Part shown: positions 61,065 to 64,000 of the stretch, one piece after another
Layout: every line of letters starts with the position of its first letter
Position numbering within the stretch: position 1 is the first letter of the stretch
NCBI GenBank assembly: GCA_031548875.1
Contig: JAVBQQ010000004.1
Location: 1 to 64,000 of the forward strand
Length of the DNA stretch: 64,000 nt
DNA from: JAAYCI01 sp031548875
GTDB lineage: Bacteria; Bacillota; Clostridia; Oscillospirales; Ruminococcaceae
Reading direction: 5' to 3'
Made by a program: the position numbers and the translations under genes
The notes under the pieces: generated by a model
The model's input: only the letters and a program-made list of their open reading frames with translations
Database searches by the model: none
Told to the model about the DNA's origin: nothing

Positions 61065-61850
61065 GTGGACAAGAGCATCGAACAATTCTCGATGGACTAT
61101 TTTAGCCTGAAAGGCAAGGTGGCCATCGTTACGGGCGGCAACACCGGGCTGGGCATGGCATACGCCGTGGCGTTTGCGCGCGCGGGCGCGGACCTGTACA
61201 TCCCGCACTTCATCGATGATGTGTCCGAGGTGAAGCAGGCTGTGGAGGCCGAGGGGCGCCGGGTGGCGTTCATCAAGGGCGACCTGACCGACAAGACGTA
61301 CATCCATGCCGTTGTGGACGGCTGCCTGCGCGAGTACGGCAAGATCGACATCCTGGTGAACAACGCGGGGCTGGGTATCTTCAACGCGTTTGAGGACTAC
61401 CCGGACGACGCGTGGGAGAAGATCATCAACGTCAACTTCAACGCCGTGTATTTCATGGGGCACGAGGTGGCCAAGGTGATGATGAAGCAGGGCCGCGGTA
61501 AGATCATCAACATCGGCAGCGCGCTCTCGTTCACGGCCGACATGAACTGCCCGCCTTACGTGGCCAGCAAGCACGGCGTCATCGGCATCACGCGCGATTT
61601 TGCCAACGAGCTGGGCAAGTACAACGTGCAGTGCAACGCCCTCTGCCCCGGGTTCTTCGATAGCGAGGTGAACAAGGGCGTGAAGGAGAACAAACCGCTC
61701 TACGAAAAGATCTCCAGCCGGCTGCCCGGCGCCCGCTGGGGCGATCCCGGTTCGCTGATGGGCACGGCGGTGTTCCTGGCAAGCCAGGCGTCCGACTACA
61801 TCAACGGTACGTACATCAGCGTGGACGGCGGGTTCTCCTGCGTGCTGTGA
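61065..61850 (+). CDS. Short-chain dehydrogenase/reductase (KduD-like)
   Basis: A 261-residue SDR: VTGGNTGLGMAYA, NNAGLG, catalytic Ser in NIGSALSF and YVASK. It resembles gluconate and deoxy-gluconate dehydrogenases. GTG start with AAGGAG seven bases upstream; 28 bases after the transketolase gene, so it is the last gene of this operon. Confidence 0.9.
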   Translation: MDKSIEQFSMDYFSLKGKVAIVTGGNTGLGMAYAVAFARAGADLYIPHFIDDVSEVKQAVEAEGRRVAFIKGDLTDKTYIHAVVDGCLREYGKIDILVNNAGLGIFNAFEDYPDDAWEKIINVNFNAVYFMGHEVAKVMMKQGRGKIINIGSALSFTADMNCPPYVASKHGVIGITRDFANELGKYNVQCNALCPGFFDSEVNKGVKENKPLYEKISSRLPGARWGDPGSLMGTAVFLASQASDYINGTYISVDGGFSCVL

Positions 61851-61901
61851 GTGACGCTCTTGGTACCGGATATTTGGAAGAGATCACAAAACCTAAAAAG
61901 G

Positions 61902-61932
61902 GACCCCGTCCGCAAAGCGGATGGGGTCTTGT
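61902..61932. terminator. Bidirectional terminator after the SDR gene
   Basis: GACCCCGTCCGC/GCGGATGGGGTC (12 bp, one G-T) around AAA; TTTTT follows on the minus strand and CTTGTGG on the plus strand. Confidence 0.75.
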
Positions 61933-61934
61933 GG

Positions 61935-62357
61935 TTATATACCGTCCTGCGGCGGTGCGTCGTCTCCCGCCCGCTCCGCAGAGGGGGGAGGGGAGGAGGG
62001 GGCGCCCACCTCGGCGGCCAGTTCCTCCTCCTCGCGTTTTTGCAACGCGATGGATTGGGCGAGGTCGGCGATCTGGCGGTTCATGGCCGAGAGCTTGACG
62101 GTAGTGGTGAACAGCTTGATGATGAGGATGAAGATGATGACGACGAAAACGAGGTTGGAGGGCGACTGGAAGCCCAGCTTGCGTGAGACCCAGCTGACGG
62201 CGTCGGGAAAGACGCCCATGAGCAGCAGCAGCAGACTGAACAGCGCCCACGAGATGGCGTAGGGGATCTGCATGCGGCTCTTGCGTATCTGCGCCAAAAA
62301 GAAGAGAAGCGTGAACACCGAGCAGACGAGCAGGACGAGACGCAGTTCAATGCTCAT
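61935..62357 (-). CDS. DUF2304-family membrane protein
   Basis: A 140-residue protein with three hydrophobic segments (LVLLVCSVFTLLFFLAQI, ISWALFSLLLLLMGVF, LVFVVIIFILIIKLF) and a coiled, charged tail. DUF2304 proteins usually lie beside GT2 glycosyltransferases. The gene overlaps the GT2 gene by 11 bases. Confidence 0.85.
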   Translation of the reverse strand: MSIELRLVLLVCSVFTLLFFLAQIRKSRMQIPYAISWALFSLLLLLMGVFPDAVSWVSRKLGFQSPSNLVFVVIIFILIIKLFTTTVKLSAMNRQIADLAQSIALQKREEEELAAEVGAPSSPPPSAERAGDDAPPQDGI

Positions 62358-63192
62358 GGCCTTGCCCTCCTTCGCCGGGAGTTGGGGCGGCGGCCCGCTG
62401 ACTGTTCGAGCCGCTGCCCTTTGCACCGCCGCTCTCAAACAGTTGCTGCACACCTGTTTGCCCAGCAACTGCGCACGAGCCGGCGGTCTGTGCCGGGGCG
62501 TCGGTGAAACGCCCTCCGCGGAAGCCCTGCACCATCAGGATGGAAACGCTCATCTGCAGCATGTATTTGATGGAACTGAGCGTGGTGAGATAGCTCTGGC
62601 CCGTCTCCCGCTCGCCCATCTCCACCTGGATCTCGGCCGCGCGGGCGCCCTTGCGCACCAGGTAGCTGATCGTGTCCGGCTCGGGCGGATGGTTGATCTC
62701 CTTGGCAAACTCGCGGATGATGCGCCGGGAGTACATGCGCAAGCCGCTGGTAGGGTCGGTGAGCCATTTGCGGGTGGTGAGCCGGATGGACCAGGAGATG
62801 AACCGGCTGCCCAGCATGCGGGGGGTGAACGGCTTCTTTTCCGTGACAAACCGGCTGCCGATGACGATGTCGTACCCTTCGGCCAGCTTTTCCAGCATGG
62901 GTGCGATGCTCTCGGGCAGGTGCTGGCCGTCCGCGTCGAACTGGACGGCGGCGTCGTAGCCCTTGTTCCAGGCATATTTCATGCCCGCGCCCACAGCGTC
63001 CGCCAGGCCCAGGTTGATGGGAAGGTCCAGCAGAGGCACGGAAAGCCCCCGGCAGATGGAGACCGTTTCGTCCGTGCTGCCATCATTCACCACCACCAGG
63101 TCGAACTGGGGGCAGGTGTGGCGCAGGCCGACGATCACCTGCCGTATGGAGCCCGCCTCGTTGTGGGCGGGGATGATGACGAGGAGTTTCAC
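62347..63192 (-). CDS. Family 2 glycosyltransferase (DPM1-like)
   Basis: A 281-residue GT2 with VIIPAHNEAGSI, VVVNDGSTDETV and the DXD motif in AVQFDADGQHLPE. It probably charges a lipid carrier or a surface glycan. GTG 63192 matches the usual N terminus KLLVIIPAHNE; the longer frame has no homologous text. The C-terminal roughly 50 residues are low-complexity. Confidence 0.88.
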   Translation of the reverse strand: MKLLVIIPAHNEAGSIRQVIVGLRHTCPQFDLVVVNDGSTDETVSICRGLSVPLLDLPINLGLADAVGAGMKYAWNKGYDAAVQFDADGQHLPESIAPMLEKLAEGYDIVIGSRFVTEKKPFTPRMLGSRFISWSIRLTTRKWLTDPTSGLRMYSRRIIREFAKEINHPPEPDTISYLVRKGARAAEIQVEMGERETGQSYLTTLSSIKYMLQMSVSILMVQGFRGGRFTDAPAQTAGSCAVAGQTGVQQLFESGGAKGSGSNSQRAAAPTPGEGGQGHEH

Positions 63193-63288
63193 CGGTGTGT
63201 TCGTTCCTTTCTGTGCGCGGCGGGAAGGTGGCGGAGTATTGTGAGCCGAAGGCACGTGGGCGCGGGGCTTGCCCGCGGCCAGCATGGA

Positions 63289-64000
63289 TCAGTTTGCACT
63301 GTCCGTCCAGGGCAGCGCGGACAGCTGCTCCCACAGGGCGCTGTAGCTGAAAGAGGCGAGCACCCGCTCTTGCAGGCGGGTGGCTACCTGTGCGCGGCGG
63401 CCGGGGTCCGCCAGGGCGTCTTCCAGCGCGCGCAGCAATGTTCCGGGGCGGTTGTCGGGCAGCAGCGCGCCGTATTCGCCGCCCGGCGGCAGCACCTCGC
63501 GGATGCCACCCCTGTTCGTAGCGATGGCATACACCCCGCAGGCAGCGGCCTCCAGCAGCGAGGAGGGCAGGCCCTCGTTCATATCGGTGGGCAGGCAGAA
63601 GACGTCCGCGCAGCCCAGCAGGGCGACTACTTCTGCAAAGGGTAGGCGGCCCAGACAGCGGATGTGCGGGTCTCCGTCCCGGGCGAGTGTTTGCTCCAGC
63701 GCGCCCTCGCCGGCCAGCAGCAGGCAGAGGGGGTCTTCGTGGGAACGGTTGTACTCTTGCACCGCCTGCACCAGCTGTGGCACGCCCTTTGCAGGCATTA
63801 GCCGCCCTGTGTAAACAATGAGATGGCCGTTTGGCGGCAGGCCGGCTTCGCGGCGGTAGTCCCGCCCGGGCTTTGACTGCGCGTCGCGGATGGCGTCCGC
63901 CGAGACGGCGTTGTGCAGCACCCCCAGCGGACGGACACCGTGCGCGTCCAGCCAGGCGGCGGCGCTTTCAGACACGGCGTATACGCTGGGGCAGAGGGCG
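63289..64000 (-). CDS. GT4-family glycosyltransferase (partial, C-terminal part)
   Basis: About 237 C-terminal residues of a group 1 glycosyltransferase; the N-terminal domain lies outside the window. VYTGRLMPAKGV, LAGEGALE and the EGLPSSLLEAAACG nucleotide-sugar motif are present. Likely surface polysaccharide synthesis with the two genes downstream. Confidence 0.9.
   Translation of the reverse strand, partial: ALCPSVYAVSESAAAWLDAHGVRPLGVLHNAVSADAIRDAQSKPGRDYRREAGLPPNGHLIVYTGRLMPAKGVPQLVQAVQEYNRSHEDPLCLLLAGEGALEQTLARDGDPHIRCLGRLPFAEVVALLGCADVFCLPTDMNEGLPSSLLEAAACGVYAIATNRGGIREVLPPGGEYGALLPDNRPGTLLRALEDALADPGRRAQVATRLQERVLASFSYSALWEQLSALPWTDSAN

Noticed and set aside
59393..61078. 561-codon open frame antisense to the transketolase genes
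   Set aside because: It covers two well-supported sense genes and has no recognisable content.
1..64000. CRISPR arrays, rRNA genes and insertion sequences
   Set aside because: No regularly spaced repeats, rRNA signatures or transposase genes were seen; the only recombinase is the serine integrase.

Overview
The window looks like a chromosomal segment of a GC-rich, strictly anaerobic Bacillota, most likely class Clostridia and plausibly gut-associated. The evidence is the AGGAGG ribosome sites, Clostridia-style lipoproteins (LAAC lipoboxes with Gly/Ser-rich tails), a DUF6179/DUF6323 gene pair, a Bce-type peptide-resistance module, and many oxygen-sensitive Fe-S, radical-SAM and molybdenum enzymes. 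No gene here fixes the species.

Layout. 1-1626: 5' part of a sirtuin gene, a macrodomain gene and a small membrane protein. 1726-1999: two serine tRNA genes (UGA, GCU). 1987-7507: an integrated element of about 5.5 kb with a large serine recombinase, a Phd/Doc toxin-antitoxin pair, small unknown genes, an Xre repressor and an OLD-like ATPase/Toprim protein. It is bounded by 13-bp direct repeats of the tRNA-Ser(GCU) 3' end. 7561-24201: a catabolic-looking island on which two sets of LVIVD propeller + LysR + VOC + Fe-S flavoenzyme flank a BMP-type ABC importer, a zinc alcohol dehydrogenase, two further VOC proteins and an orphan glycyl-radical activase. 24523-25993: DUF6179/DUF6323. 26224-27611: a URO-D-family protein with a 49-residue partner. 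27912-32653: BceRSAB-like module. 32823-37393: IclR regulator divergent from a two-subunit molybdenum enzyme of the pyrogallol hydroxytransferase (AthL/AthS) type. 37595-48396: a Mop-type aldehyde oxidoreductase followed by seven accessory genes, the first of them a flavin/Fe-S/CCG oxidoreductase. 48493-54988: a sugar-type ABC importer with two paralogous binding proteins and an SDR. 55292-56688: a second URO-D plus small-protein pair. 56832-61850: AraC regulator divergent from a zinc dehydrogenase, split transketolase and SDR. 61935-64000: envelope glycosyltransferases, the last one cut by the window end.

How the parts may work together (inference). The AthLS-like enzyme handles a phenolic ring, the Mop cluster oxidises an aldehyde with its own cofactor-maturation and electron-transfer proteins, and the sugar importer, dehydrogenases and transketolase handle a carbohydrate. 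The LVIVD/OYE/VOC island imports and transforms a further unknown small molecule. This fits an anaerobe living on plant-derived aromatic or glycosidic compounds. The most likely undescribed systems are the duplicated LVIVD/OYE/VOC island and the URO-D plus small-protein modules.
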